Below, in pieces: positions 5,664 to 5,688 of a stretch of DNA of 5,688 nt. Source of the stretch: Desulfobacteraceae bacterium. Its GTDB lineage: Bacteria; Desulfobacterota; DSM-4660; Desulfatiglandales; Desulfatiglandaceae. The translations under genes and the position numbers were made by a program. Position 1 is the stretch's first letter; each line of letters begins with the position of its first letter. Location of the stretch: the NCBI GenBank assembly GCA_030589225.1, contig JAUUWD010000120.1, positions 1 through 5,688 on the forward strand, read 5' to 3'. Under the pieces are notes generated by a model. That model was not told the DNA's origin, searched no databases, and worked only from the letters and a program-made list of their open reading frames with translations.

Positions 5664-5688
5664 TCCTGGAAGGTAAGTTGATCAAAGT

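Overview
The window looks like a piece of an anaerobic bacterial genome, most likely a member of the Desulfobacterota (former deltaproteobacteria). The grounds are a ferredoxin-dependent 2-oxoacid oxidoreductase, a soluble DUF2156 protein, a split YeeE/YedE sulfur transporter, GTTCA-heptamer intergenic repeats, and what appears to be selenocysteine use. All recognised genes lie on the + strand. The lineage is an inference, because there is no rRNA or other phylogenetic marker here.

Layout. Positions 2-463 are the 3' part of a class I SAM-dependent methyltransferase gene. It is followed after 17 nt by korA (481-2160, gamma and alpha domains fused) and after another 24 nt by korB (2185-3036). 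KorAB is a 2-oxoacid (probably 2-oxoglutarate):ferredoxin oxidoreductase. A 115-nt gap with a duplicated Shine-Dalgarno segment leads to a soluble DUF2156 (GNAT-fold, MprF C-terminal-like) protein at 3152-4045. Positions 4046-4358 are non-coding and hold a MITE-like element (4078-4313) with 12-bp perfect inverted ends and GTTCA/TGAAC arrays. Two half-size YeeE/YedE membrane proteins follow (4359-4883 and 4880-5407). The remainder, 5408-5688, is non-coding as far as I can see. It holds a perfect 8-bp hairpin, a short degenerate repeat and possibly the first codons of another gene.

Main finding. The first YeeE/YedE gene appears to stop at a TGA at 4755-4757. The same frame continues for 41 more sense codons that encode the rest of the family (PSGHGLSG motif and last membrane helix). 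It ends at 4881-4883 in a 4-nt ATGA overlap with the second YeeE gene. The TGA stands exactly where the family has its conserved, sulfur-handling cysteine (GG-C-xSGHG). It is followed at the right distance by a perfect 7-bp hairpin with a GGUUCG loop, as expected of a bacterial SECIS element. The best reading is a 174-residue selenoprotein with Sec at position 133, which standard gene calling would truncate to 132 residues.

How the genes work together. The methyltransferase-korAB group is probably one transcript for central carbon and electron metabolism. The YeeE pair is a translationally coupled two-part membrane channel or transporter, presumably for thiosulfate or another reduced sulfur (or selenium) compound, with Sec in one half and Cys in the other. 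A secondary oddity is that KorB has Gln at the position of one of the four usual [4Fe-4S] cysteine ligands.
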